A DNA stretch of 64,000 bases. It comes from Earliella scabrosa (Eukaryota; Basidiomycota; Agaricomycetes; Polyporales; Polyporaceae). The DNA lies in assembly GCA_022605405.1 (NCBI GenBank), contig JABYQQ010000004.1, forward strand, positions 558,001 through 622,000. The letters are read 5' to 3'. Positions 11,449 through 22,742 of the stretch are shown here, piece after piece. Both the position numbers and the translations under genes were made by a program. Numbering within the stretch: the stretch's first letter is position 1; each line of letters begins with the position of its first letter. The notes beneath the pieces are model-generated. The model was not told where the DNA came from. It ran no database searches and saw nothing but the letters and a program-made list of their open reading frames with translations.

Positions 11449-13296
11449 ATGCCGATTGTTAACCGCACCGCGCCGCTCTCTCTTGACATACTCGTGGTCG
11501 GCGGTGGTAAGTGTGCGCGTCGATCACGTTCTCACACGGTACCGAAGCCTATGACGCAGGTATCGGCGGCCTGGCTGCGGCGTACATGCTCAGCAGGACG
11601 GGGCATCGTGTCCGAGTAGTCGAAAGGTACGGACTGGACGCGACTGGGGGTGGACAACGCATTCCTCCGAACCTCAGCAAGATCCTACGACAGTGGGTAG
11701 GCGAGGACGAACTGAGGAAAGTCACCTCACGATGTATCGGGACACCATTCTACAAGAGTAAGTCTGCCCTGTGCCCTGATCGCTGTGATGTTGACTGATC
11801 GCGGACTTCGTGTGTTGCACAGTGAATACCGGCGAAGCGTTAGGTCGATTTCACTGGGATCCAGCGGTCTTGGCAGAGACGGGCGGAGATTTTCTCCTGA
11901 TACACGTGAATAAGTTCATTTGTTATCGATGCTCAATGAGTTCACTGACGGACCTTTTCAGCGTGAAGATCTCATTCGATTGCTGTACAGGCTAGCAACC
12001 GCTGCAGGCGCGATAGTTCACTGGAATACCGAAGTCGTCTCTGTGGAACAGGGCTCACCGAATCCCAGCGTGACCCTTGCCAATGGCGAAGTCCTGACCG
12101 CAAATATCCTGATCGGCGCAGACGGGTGCAACAGCATCGTCCGTGCTGTGGTACTTGAGCACGACGAACCGCCAGAGCCAGCAGGATTGAATGTCTATAG
12201 CGGAATGGTCAAGGCCGAAGACATTCGGAATGACCCAGAACTCTCGCCGTACCTGACTGGTGTCGATGTGAGTGCAAGTTCATCGGCCTTCGTGCATGAT
12301 ACACTAAGGACGTTCGTTAGTGGCCTATATGGGCCGGTAACCTTGCAGGTATACACGGTGAGCTGGTTGCCTTCGTCAGGTCGTAGACTGATCATGGTAG
12401 CTGACTGACGATGGTTGTTAGCTCATCCCGTGGTACGTGCTGCAACGAGAACGAACATATCTGCGCGACGTCTTATGAATTCACACTATGTTTTTAGCGT
12501 TGCGGAGCAGAACTCTACTTCGGCTATTTCTCGCGCAAGGGGTCACCATACTATAAGGATGGCGGCGAAGAAAGGTGGGACGAGAAGTACTCGGCCGACG
12601 ACCTGATCCACGACGGTCAATGCCCCGCGTGAGTGCGCACTCAACTCGTCGAGACTCGCTGTGTGTAACGATCGCTGCTGTAGAGTGCAGCGGCTCCTCA
12701 AGTCGGCATCACATCTTGTACGTACGGCGTTCATGTCTCGGCCGAACGTAGCCGAGGACTGGGTCGATTCCACCGGTCGGATTGTGTTGCTTGGAAACGC
12801 TGCACATCCAACTATAGTACGTCACCGGGATCTGTACGCAATGTTCCCATCGGGGCTCACCTCTCCTCAGCCCGGCGGAACGCACCCCGCGAGCCTGGCC
12901 GTCGAAGACGCGGTGGTCCTAGGGTGTCTCCTCTCGCACCTCCGTACCGCCGAGCAGCTCCCGACCTTCCTCAACGCCTACGAAGAGCTCCGCCGCCGAC
13001 GATGCGCGAAGCTCGTGGACGCAGACGTCAGCCTGACGATGACGATGTCATTGCCCCCGGGCCCCGAGGCCGACGCGCGCGACGCGAGCCTGCGGCAGTC
13101 GCTTGTGCTGGAGCGCATGGACGAGAGCGCGCTGAAGGCGCAGTTCGAGGAGTTCGCCGAGGTCTTCCTGTACGACGCGGGCGATGCGGCGGAGGAATGG
13201 TGGATCAACTGGGGGCGCTTCATCGGGAGCGCGCGCGAACACTCGAGCATGATGGACCTCACCTTTCCGAGCGTATCGGTGGAATCGTGCGCTTGA
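11449..13296 (+). CDS. FAD-dependent monooxygenase FMO-C
   Basis: This is a 460-aa third tandem paralog. Exons: 11449-11506, 11560-11757, 11823-11905, 11962-12267, 12321-12357, 12422-12432, 12498-12628, 12684-12816 and 12871-13296. Every exon has the same length as in FMO-A except exon 4, which is 9 nt shorter, an in-frame loss in the loop before the DG motif. Motifs: GGGIGGLAAAYML, LIGADGCNS, and LLGNAAHPTI. The last carries Asn where FMO-A and FMO-B have the Asp of the GD motif, which in this family contacts the ribityl chain of FAD. FMO-D has the same change. EEWWINWGRF is conserved at the C-terminus. The frame is intact, so a functional or altered flavoprotein is likely. Substrate unknown. 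Confidence 0.9.
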
Positions 13297-15403
13297 GGGA
13301 TGCACGACTCGCGGTGGATTCTTTCGCCTTCGCACATACATTACTAAATTATCGCATTGGGATCTAGTCTATGGGGAATGTTCAGTGTATTGAGTACGAG
13401 GGTCAGCATGAGCGGTTTGGCCCACGGACAGGTCAGCACGAGAGCGGCTCGCGCGCGGACTGCGGGCTGTGTCCGGTATGTGACCGCAAGAATCCCCAAG
13501 AATGCCGCTCATGTCTGCTCTTGGCATGCTGTGGACTCGTGGTGATCAGCTGGCCCTAAGCTGGCCCAACCGTGAGCAACAATTCGGTCATAGTGATGCA
13601 CGAGGGACGCACCGAACTCCTGCCACTCCGAGAGAAGGCTCTCGTTCTCGCCTGTCGCCGAACCAATGGAACTTTGAACATTTCGTGATCATGGCACAGC
13701 AGCTGGACCGCATCAACAGACCTTAGACATAGATCCTACCACAATCCACCAGATACCCTCTGACAGACGCTGCTCGAGCGCATGGTGCATGGATGTGCTC
13801 TCATCGATATCTCATCGGCTGGTGTGGACACTGGCAGATGTCTCTTAATCTGGCAAGATGCCTCTGCCCATGCGTTGTGCATGGCAACATCGACGACGAT
13901 TGGCCGATGGACGAGTGGAGATATATTGATGGGGCGTCGAAAATTGAACCGCAATGCTAGGGAGGAGAGCTACATGGCATTCTTTCACGGCCGGACGGGC
14001 GATTCGGCATGGCTCTGGCCCTCGGCATCGCCTCTTAGTACCGCGCTTTCGGCATGTACAGGCCTATAGGTCATCGAGTGATCCATGCATGTTCGTGGTG
14101 ATGGAAGTGCAATGTGCTCACCTCTTCGACTTCAAGGCACGTCGCGCTCCGATATCTGCAAGACGGATGGCCAGTGTCTGTTCTTACCGCCTATGCGGTA
14201 GGACGCCGTTCGCGGGGTAATTGGCAACGTCATGTGAAGGTCAGCAGGAAAGACGTACCAGAACACATCGACTCGGAGCATGGGGCCGTGAACCTCTACG
14301 AGAGTCTGACAAGTCCACGCGGCTCACGCCGGCGCAGTGCTCATATCCTCATCCAACAACAAATCTGCCGCGTTCAATGAATGACCTGAATGAAACGCAC
14401 TGCAGGAATGAGCAGCGTGGCCGCTATCCGGGATAGAGAAACGGCTTACCACTGATGTTCAATGGGTTGACACGGATTAAACCTCACTCTCCAACAGTCT
14501 GACAGGGATCAATCGTCCGATGGCACGAAGACTACCGCCATCCGCCTCCCAATGTTGCGACTCGGACTCGACATGCCTCTTGTCGGGTTGTGGGACTTGC
14601 CTTCCCTCATTGCTTGTCCGTCTTGTTGTATAACGCACCATGAACCATACCTTCTCTTCCCATCTGGCAAGCTCTGACTCCGACCACTCAGCATCTCAGC
14701 AAGTCCGACACCTTGAATCTTGGTTCCATGGGTGCAAGGGAGAATGAGCAAGCTGCAGTGTTTACGGCTCTCGAACAGCGTGATCATTCCTTTCGGAGCA
14801 ACGAGCGGCGAGCCGGGCGAGGATCGGAGTGTAGACGTTCAAGAGGTTCTACAAGATCTAGAATTGGAGCTGGACTCCTGGCGACAGGGCACAGACGCTC
14901 AGCCTGCCACGTGGCAACACTGTCACCCAGCCTAGAGCCTTCTTCGAGCAACACTCCTCCTCCTCTTCTGTTCAGCCCGTCCCAGTGCAAGTTCAAGTTA
15001 CGTAGTGGTCCTGCACGAACGCAACATAGAGGAGTGCGTTATGACCGGAATCGGAATCTGGCGTAATTGGCCCTAATTAAACATGTGACTTTTAGGCTTC
15101 CTTTGTTCAAGGAGTCGTAGTCCCAGTTTCCAGCCGCCACTACTCATCGCAATTACGCTCGCCCGCAAGGGTATCCTTCAATGACCTCAGAGGAGATAGG
15201 GTGAGCATACGCGTACACGTAGAGTTTGCGCTCTAGACTGTTGACATCAGGCTACGAGCTCGCTCACAGACGCCCTAAGGGCCGACTACCTCCGACCTCC
15301 ATACTATGGCCTACCATCAAGTTTCAGCAAGGAGAAGTCGCTATCCCAACCCGAGACTGTTTTCGTGACTTGCGTTGGCCGCAGAATCAGTATTGAAGAC
15401 AGG
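13297..15403. other. 2.1 kb intergenic region, no gene supported
   Basis: Several short frames occur, including a Cys-rich one at 13371-13559, but none has a domain, paralog or exon structure I can support. The last part is probably the promoter and leader of F-box A. Confidence 0.45.
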
Positions 15404-16966
15404 ATGTTGAGTGACAACGCTCTGCTGAACGCCCGTATACCCCTGCATCGGCTTCCACGAGAGCTGCTGGCCGAAGTCTTTCTATTTACACAATCAAATG
15501 GCGAGCCCGGCGCGTGGTTGACCATCCTCCACGTATGCCGACACTGGTTTGTAGTAGCGGCCACGACTCCTCGCATTTGGTGCACTCTGCTGGTCCGCGG
15601 TAACGTCAACCTCCTACGTACTGGTCTTGCTCGTGTCAAATCTTGTCCTGTCACCGTCGCGGTCGACATGGCAGATCGGGTTGACAATGCCCTGACCCTG
15701 CTCAGTCCACACATGCACCATCTCAGTCGACTCCTCCTACACGTCGTCGCTCGTGAAGACGTCCCGTTGCTCACTGCTTTGATGGAGAATCACATGCCGA
15801 TGCTCCAGTTCTTCAGCGCACGCATACTAAGGAAATCCATCGATGACTCTCCAAGTGAGCCAGTGATCGAGTTCACCCCAGAGCGGCATCCCCGACTCAA
15901 AAGTCTCGGTCTTCACGGCATTCAAGCACCTCCATCTTCAACGATTTTCTCTCAACTCACGCACCTGGAACTTCGTGGATGGCTCGGCATCGTCCCCGAG
16001 CTGGCCTTGGACGACCTCGCTCGGATACTCCGCAGCTGCATCAACCTGCACTTGCTGATAATCGAAAACGTGCTTGTCTCCGGTGTCGACCATACGACAG
16101 TCGAGTCTCCCGCACAGGGCCGTACACTGCTTCCCAACCTCCGCCTCGTCTTGATAAACACATACTCGCAGATCACGCGCGTTATCCTAGGCGTCCTCTC
16201 CATCCCGCCAGCCGCTGCCGTCCATGTGCGCCTCGCCGATCTCTTCGATGATCCCGAAGAGGACATCATGCGCGGCATCCGCGCCAGCATGCCAGCAGAC
16301 AGGAGCTCTCTCCCGCTCCTCGCGCATATCAAGGGCGTCAACCTCACTATGACCCGAGTATTCTACACGATGTTCGGCTCCACGGATGCCATCGCCAGCA
16401 AGACCCTCGCCCTTTATCCCCATCCCTGGGTGGAACTCATCATGGAGGTCCCATCCAGCATCTCCACGTTTGGATATCTGCGCTTGGGACACCTCGACCT
16501 CCTCGACGTCTTCCGCGGCGCGCCGCTCGAGGTGCTGGACCTCACCGTCGACAGTGGCATGGTCGGCACCTTTGACTGGCCTGCGACCTTCTGGGCGTTC
16601 CCCGCTCTGCAGTCCTTCAAGATCCGCACCGACGCGAACTGCATCGACGTACTGGACATATTTTCCGGACTCGGCCCCCAGCGCGCAGCTGACTCAGGGG
16701 GGACGACGGAAGAAGATCGCAAGCCGGCCGCGCCATGCCCACACCTCCGGAGCGTGCGCATCGAGTGTCCGCTGTTCCGGCCGTATAGCGCGAGGAGAAT
16801 AGCAGAGTGCCTGCAGCGCAGGAAGGCGTCGCTGGGACGGGAGGTCAGCTTGGAAGAGCTCGCCCTGGAGTTCTGTCCACTGGAGGACGATGATGAGGAT
16901 GAGAGGGTAAGGAAGAGGTTTGTGGAGTGTATCGCACCGTTGGTCGGAACGCTGCTCTACGAATGA
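15404..16966 (+). CDS. F-box protein A
   Basis: This is a single-exon 520-aa protein in the style of basidiomycete F-box proteins. The F-box is near the N-terminus (about 12-58): LHRLPRELLAEVFL, then VCRHWFVVAATTPRIW. The rest shows degenerate leucine-rich spacing (LTHLELRGW, LFRPYS and similar), expected to bind a ubiquitination target. Such proteins recruit substrates to an SCF E3 ligase through Skp1. I start at the first ATG of the frame (15404). The frame is open further upstream and CCGCAG at about 15385 could be a splice acceptor, so a short 5' exon is possible. It is a clear paralog of F-box B (20721-22328), sharing the N-terminal NALLNA/NALQNA block and LRTGLARVK/LRTGLARAK. Confidence 0.8.
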   Translation: MLSDNALLNARIPLHRLPRELLAEVFLFTQSNGEPGAWLTILHVCRHWFVVAATTPRIWCTLLVRGNVNLLRTGLARVKSCPVTVAVDMADRVDNALTLLSPHMHHLSRLLLHVVAREDVPLLTALMENHMPMLQFFSARILRKSIDDSPSEPVIEFTPERHPRLKSLGLHGIQAPPSSTIFSQLTHLELRGWLGIVPELALDDLARILRSCINLHLLIIENVLVSGVDHTTVESPAQGRTLLPNLRLVLINTYSQITRVILGVLSIPPAAAVHVRLADLFDDPEEDIMRGIRASMPADRSSLPLLAHIKGVNLTMTRVFYTMFGSTDAIASKTLALYPHPWVELIMEVPSSISTFGYLRLGHLDLLDVFRGAPLEVLDLTVDSGMVGTFDWPATFWAFPALQSFKIRTDANCIDVLDIFSGLGPQRAADSGGTTEEDRKPAAPCPHLRSVRIECPLFRPYSARRIAECLQRRKASLGREVSLEELALEFCPLEDDDEDERVRKRFVECIAPLVGTLLYE

Positions 16967-17250
16967 AGGTCGTGTCTACATCGTGTGTACCGTGGACTCG
17001 ATCATGATCTACTTCCATTGGCATTACCTTTCCAGTACTAGTACAAGTCCGACGCTAGGATACACGTGCTCATCGATGCAAAGTAACATTGTAACTATAC
17101 GAGTGGGGATGGAAGTTTGGGGCCGCGCTAGTTAATCGTACCGCTGAGGCTCCCGCAGAGATCTCTCTGAATTCCGTACGTACGCCAGGAATGGGGATAG
17201 TGCAGGGCGACGAGGGTCGTCACGAACTGATTGAGGGATGATAACCGTGT

Positions 17251-19233
17251 TTATACCACGTATGTGGTTTTCTTCACCTTGTACGTCGCAATCAGTCGCT
17301 GCACACACACGAGACGAGCCATGATGCATGACCACTCACGGTGACTTCAACGCCTGAGCGGGTGCCTTGAATGTCTCCGCCATCATCCCTCCTTCCATCG
17401 GTCGAACTTTGGAATGTGCCCAAAGGGAATGTGTTGAAGTGAACAGTTGTAGGTTCACCCGCATTCGACATGACTTCGCGTAGGTTCAAACTGAGCGACA
17501 TCGTTCAGTAGAGTGCGACTAAAGACGGTAGAAAGACGTACGTGGCAATCGCAACGTTAGCATCCACAGTCTCGAGAAGGAAGTCGAAGAAGAGCTTGTA
17601 CTGTTTCGTCGGCGCAACAACCGCCTGAGTACACGTGAGCAGAGCGGCGGGGACACGTCGTGGGATAGGGACATACCGAAACCAGATTCGCGATGGCGAG
17701 CATGCTGTTCAGGTTTCCATGAGTAAGATGGCCCTCATCGGACGAAGAATAGAACATACGTTGACAGCATACTGGTACTGATGAAGAATCGTGCGATCCT
17801 AGACACGATGCTATTCGACCTGTAGGCCCACGCATAACATGTAAGCGTAAACAGGCACCGTCATACTTTGGCTACTCACCTCTGCATCCCAGAGCGTCCG
17901 CGATAGAGGTAGAACAGTAGGGTCGCGGTGAACAACGCGGTGGTGGCGACCTCGAACGATAGCAGATAGATGGCCATGGTCTGCGATGAACAGCGTGGTG
18001 AGTAATGTCGCCGGAAGCAGTACTCGAACGCACGCACCGTGGACGCCATCTCCGCGGCGTGGATGTTTTGATGTTCAACGCTACCCCGCCGAAAAGTTAG
18101 GCTGACGTTCAGTTTGACCATCGTGATATCTTATACGCACATCTGTTTGAAGTAGACTGGGAGGAGCGTCAGGTCCTGTCGATACTTGCGAGTGACTTAT
18201 GTAGACTACGCACCGACAGTCAAAGCTATTAGTAGCGAGTCACACACAATCATTAGTGTCTGTGTCCATGAGAAGCTGAAGTACAAGGCGTACGTACCCC
18301 ACCGCGTTACGGCGAACGATCCCTACCGAAGACATCAGCGCACGGAAGCGTTGCTCCAGGACTACAAACGTACCAATGCAAGCGTGAGGGGTAAATTGCG
18401 GCTCACTGTTGAATAAGTGGGCTCGCGGTCGATCAAGTAAAGTCTACAATAGGCGACTTACACAGCCAGATTCGCCGAAGAAAGAAGCTGTTCGGATACA
18501 TGACCTCAACACAGCTGTATTGTTCGCCACTGTCGCACGTACCATCGGACCAAGATGAATATTGTAGTCTATCATTCAATGGACGGTCAGATGAGAAACT
18601 CGGGTTATGAGTAGAAGAGATTTGCTCACATTGACGAACACGCTAGCCTAGAGGACAAGTTCCGTCAATACATAGCTACTGAGTCAGCGTAGGGGCGAAT
18701 GGTAGGCGCACAGGAATGCTCCTGCAGCACGTGTCAGTAAAACGTCTGACGGAGGTGCAAAGGATGAAGGTTCTGACCAGACGAGGTATTGAAGAGCTTC
18801 CATGTCGCCCCAATGAGTTATCAGATACCCGTAATGAGAATGTATGACCACAGCCTCGCGGAATGAATCGAGGATCCTAGATTGATAGATCGGTAGATCA
18901 GTATTGCAGGAATATCGAGAATGAGCAGGTCCACGTACCACAGGGCAGCTACCTGGCATGAAACTCAGTCACTATCGATGACCCGGAAGGCGTATGACTT
19001 ACGAAGGCGCGAATGTACCAGGGATCGTTTCGACTCCTTTCGGAGTGAAAGTAGAGTATTGTCTGTATACATGTCACTCCATACGACCTTCGTGGGGATG
19101 GTGAGTGCCATGTCGTGCGGGTCCCACTGTAGCATGACACTCACACAGAGGCAAGTGCAACCCCGAGATATCCTACCCCAATTGTACCATCGCGATCGAA
19201 CTGTGCGTTAGAGTCAGACAGAGTCGCGTTCAT
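17251..19233 (-). CDS. DUF6534-type membrane protein A
   Basis: This is a multi-exon minus-strand gene for a seven-helix basidiomycete membrane protein of the DUF6534 kind, function unknown. The start ATG is at 19233, with exon 1 reading GVGYLGVALAS. Later exons encode YGVTCIQTILYFHS (near 19080-18990), DSFREAVVIHSHYGYLITHW (18870-18800), SFFLRRIWL (near 18480), MAIYLLSFEVATTALFTATL ending RGRSGMQR (18000-17880), SNSIVSRIARFFISTS, and SMLAIANLVS (near 17700). The 3' end is uncertain: reading through gives a stop at 17292, while a GTGAGT...CAG intron would give an end at 17251. It lies between the two F-box paralogs, opposite to them. Two similar genes occur at 35054-37128 and 47249-49233. Confidence 0.65.
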
Positions 19234-20720
19234 CTAGCTGAGGTGTCGTCCCCGGTCGTGGACAATATTCTCCTCGGGACTGTCAGCTATTTGTATAGAG
19301 AGCGTGACGCCGGATGGAGCTAGATCGATGATCCGCCGGGGTCGGACTACCAGCAAATACCTACGAGGCTACGTTCAAGTGACTCGTCCTCAATTATTTC
19401 ACAGGCTCAGAAGTGATCATAAGACAGACTCACCGTGCAAGAACAAACGGTATTGCAGCGTAGAGCAAAAAGGATCCGTGGAACACTGAGCATGGTGATC
19501 AACCTTGCGCGTGCTGGCTTTCAGCTCGGTGGGCATTGTGGGAGATTCGTATTCGTCCAGGCGCGCTATAGCATGAACCTTCCCCGACCGATTTGAAAAC
19601 AGTTGTAATGTCCGAGACCGGCGTTGAAGTTCCCCCGGAGATTGTCGAATACTGCGCCGTACGCAGTTGTACCGGTCGCAGTAGCTGGGAGCCCAGTTGC
19701 AGCCCAGTTGTACAGGCTATCGCACTTCCTCTTGTCAGTAGGGAGGGTCGGGGTGATACGTATGTCAGGCATCGACACCTTCAAACCCGTACGTGGTCCC
19801 AGTACCTACCCTTCGCGAGTGCTCGTCGCTGACACAAAAATTGTATCGTCTGCATGCAGAGCAGCAGCAGGAGTGTGTGTACAGAAGGCTCACATGCGCT
19901 CCTGGTTCGCAGTTGAAACGTCGTAGCTCCGTGGACTCTTTCCATTTCTCGGGCTCGAGCCTCAGTGACACATCCTCATCCATCTCGTACCACCACCAAA
20001 CAAGCATTCCCACAAGAGTGCAGGCTTCCCAAGAAGATGAAAGAGCACAGCTGAACGCACACGTACCCATATTAGCCTAGTCCGCCCCTCAGCCTGCACG
20101 CCATTACTACCTTCTGACTGACAGGTCCAACCCCGGCATAAGGACACTGATGCCGGAGCTAGGGATTGCCGTGTAAGTCGCCGCACTGAGGTCAGGTTGC
20201 AATGTAGAGGTAAGTAGAGAGAGTCAATCGACGGTGAGCTCGACCCCTGGGCCGACTGCCACTTGGAAAAGCTTCCGGTAATGGTGGCCTCGTGGCAGCC
20301 ACGTGGCGTACGTAGCGCTCGATTGAAGTTGTTGAACATTGAACATCAAAGCATCTCAACATCCTCGTTCCAGAGTTGCTGCCCTCGCACGAAAGTCTTT
20401 CTTCTAGTCGTCTTCTATTTCTAAGCAGAGTTTGTTTTGACTTAAGAGTGGGTTGGTACTTCTGTCACAGCTCGCCGGCTACTCGCTGATTTATGCAAGT
20501 ATAGGCTATAGTGCCCGCTGCAAAGCTTCCCCGAGTCGTGCGACACATTCAAATATACTTCAAATATACCCCTCCCTATGACTCAAGAGACGGGCATGTA
20601 AGTCTGTACGGCTTGTACCGTATCTATTGCTTATGCTCGAGAAGTCCTCTTCCAGACTTACTAGTCAGGGCAGACCATCAGCAGGGTCCATACTTCGGTC
20701 TACCCTCTTTTATCGAAAAC
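19234..20720. other. Intergenic region, possible unresolved minus-strand exons
   Basis: On the minus strand, open stretches at about 20070-19900 (Trp/Glu-rich) and 19784-19566 look mildly protein-like, but I could not join them into a recognisable gene. The segment next to 20720 is the leader of F-box B. Confidence 0.35.
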
Positions 20721-22328
20721 ATGAACCTCGGACCACCGGAAGGCACTCATGAAGTCATTTCAGTACACAAGTCGGAGATGGAGCGTCAAATACTGAGTGC
20801 TAATGCTCTCCAGAACGCCACGGCACCCATCAACCAGCTACCCCCAGAGCTCATGGGCAAGATCTTTCTCCACACGCAGTTCGACGACGCATCGTATGCC
20901 TGGCTAGTCATCCCCGAGGTATGTCGCCAGTGGTTTGCAGTTGCGGCGGCCACCCCTCGGCTCTGGACTACTCTCAAAGTCCGCATGAGTACCAACCTGC
21001 TGCGCACCGGTCTTGCCCGGGCCAAGGCCTGTCCCATCGAAGTGGTCATTGCAATGACGTTGATGGTCCCCCAAGTCCTCTCGCTACTAACACCGCACAC
21101 GCATCAACTCACGAGACTGGTCGTCGAAGGAGCAACATGCCTTGATATTCCCTCTCTGGTTGCCTTCTTCGCGATGCCGATACCCAAGCTCGAGGTCTTC
21201 ACTATACGAGTATTCAAGGACTGGAGTGGGGTGGACGATATCGTCTTTTCACCGGAGTTCTTCCCCCAGCTCACCACATTGGGCCTCCGAGGCATACAGA
21301 CGCCCTCATCGTCTGCCATCTTCTCACAGCTCAAGCGACTCGAGCTTCGGGACTGGGACAGCGTTCCCCGCGAATTTTTGTTCAACGACCTCGCGCGTGT
21401 TCTACGCAACTGCGTCAATATCGAGGAATTGCTCCTTGCCGACCTATTTGTTGGCGACTTGCAAGATGACGCCCCGCAATATGACGCCCAGCGAGTCACG
21501 CTTTCCAAGCTCCGTTTCATCTCCATCCACGCATTTCCGCAACTCGTGAGCTTTGTGCTCAACCTCCTGGATCCATTGCCGTACACCGCATCAATCCAGG
21601 TATCCCGTCCACCCTCACCTTGGGGCCGAGAACTAGAGTCCCTGCTAGGCGCTCGATGCCTCCTTCCCGAAGACAGAAGCTTTCTTCTGGTTCTTCGCCG
21701 CATCATAAGGGCCGAACTGACGATGACTGAGCACGAGTACCGGATGGCGGGCTTTGTGTCGTCCAACGTCGACATTGGAGAGAGGTCCCCGCTCCCGAAT
21801 CTCGAGCTCTCAATCCAAGAACGACTCGACGGTCCAAATCGCGATGTCTCCCACCACGCGTCCGTCGGATACATCGACTTCCTGGACATCTTCCGCCCTG
21901 CTCCTCTCGAGACACTACGTATTGCCATCCGCGACGAGATTGTGCTCACGTATGACTGGCGCGCGATCTTCAAAGCGTTCCCCAGACTTCAATCGTTCTC
22001 AATCTCAGTCCGCGCGCCGTCAATCTTCGTCCCCAACCCGTTCTTCGCCCTCGATCCGACCAAAGCGCCTGAAGGCACTGCGGACAACGAGCGCTTGCTG
22101 TGTCCGAACCTGAGGGAGATGCACGTGGATGGATCCCAGCCCGAGCCGTGCCACATCGCACAGCTCGCCGAAATCTTGCAGAGCAGGAAGGCACTGTTGG
22201 GCAGCCGCTTTGCGCTGGAAACCCTGGGTCTCATCTTCTGCCGAGGAAATGTGGGGTCATACGAGGCGACGAGAGCGGCCTTGATGAGGGAGTTGGCCCC
22301 CCTGGTAGGGCAGTTGCACCACAGTTAA
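20721..22328 (+). CDS. F-box protein B
   Basis: This is a single-exon 535-aa protein starting at the ATG of MNLGPPEGTHEV. The frame is open upstream to 20511 but has no ATG there. The F-box is about 33-80: INQLPPELMGKIFLHTQ followed by VCRQWFAVAAATPRLWTTL. The remainder shows loose LRR-like spacing, e.g. TTLGLRGIQTPSSSAIFSQ and LKRLELRDW. It is homologous along its length to F-box A at 15404-16966, about 4 kb away, with a DUF6534 gene on the opposite strand between them. Predicted substrate-recruiting subunit of an SCF ubiquitin ligase; the target is unknown. FMO-D starts 414 bases downstream. Confidence 0.85.
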   Translation: MNLGPPEGTHEVISVHKSEMERQILSANALQNATAPINQLPPELMGKIFLHTQFDDASYAWLVIPEVCRQWFAVAAATPRLWTTLKVRMSTNLLRTGLARAKACPIEVVIAMTLMVPQVLSLLTPHTHQLTRLVVEGATCLDIPSLVAFFAMPIPKLEVFTIRVFKDWSGVDDIVFSPEFFPQLTTLGLRGIQTPSSSAIFSQLKRLELRDWDSVPREFLFNDLARVLRNCVNIEELLLADLFVGDLQDDAPQYDAQRVTLSKLRFISIHAFPQLVSFVLNLLDPLPYTASIQVSRPPSPWGRELESLLGARCLLPEDRSFLLVLRRIIRAELTMTEHEYRMAGFVSSNVDIGERSPLPNLELSIQERLDGPNRDVSHHASVGYIDFLDIFRPAPLETLRIAIRDEIVLTYDWRAIFKAFPRLQSFSISVRAPSIFVPNPFFALDPTKAPEGTADNERLLCPNLREMHVDGSQPEPCHIAQLAEILQSRKALLGSRFALETLGLIFCRGNVGSYEATRAALMRELAPLVGQLHHS

Positions 22329-22742
22329 AGTGTGTACGATTTGGCAGTTCTTGTTCGTGTTTGCAACAGCATCCTGACATATGCTCTCCGTAGGCTGCTC
22401 ACCACTACCAGCGCGCATATGTACGTAAATGGTTGGGAAGGTGGCAAGATTGAGCACGATCATACAGGTGCTATCTTTGGAATAATCTTGGAGAATGCCA
22501 TGATGTGTCTGCTAGACCAAATGCAAGGTTGGAGGAGGCGCTCCGACAAGGTCTTCGAGAGGTGATGCTCTGGCCACAACACGCGCCTGTGCGCCTTTGA
22601 CTATGCCGCGAACAATCAAACTTTCTCTCAAACTTCCCCCGCACCGCAATAGCTGACTCAGCAATCTTAACTTGTCACCTCGTCGCCCTCTAGGTATAGA
22701 AGCTCAATCCTCCCTGCGTCCCACCACTTCCCTTACATCTCG
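22329..22742 (+). promoter_or_regulatory. Intergenic promoter region of FMO-D
   Basis: A 414-base gap holds the 3' flank of F-box B and the leader of FMO-D. The sequence just upstream of 22743 is pyrimidine-rich (CCTCCCTGCGTCCC), like the leaders of other FMO copies. No gene is seen. Confidence 0.4.

Noticed and set aside
13371..13559. Small Cys-rich frame that could be a secreted peptide
   Set aside because: No signal peptide, no paralog, overlaps another open frame; short frames are expected by chance in this GC-rich sequence.
19765..20339. Possible small minus-strand gene
   Set aside because: Fragments look mildly coding, but no consistent splice solution or family could be found; left as unresolved.
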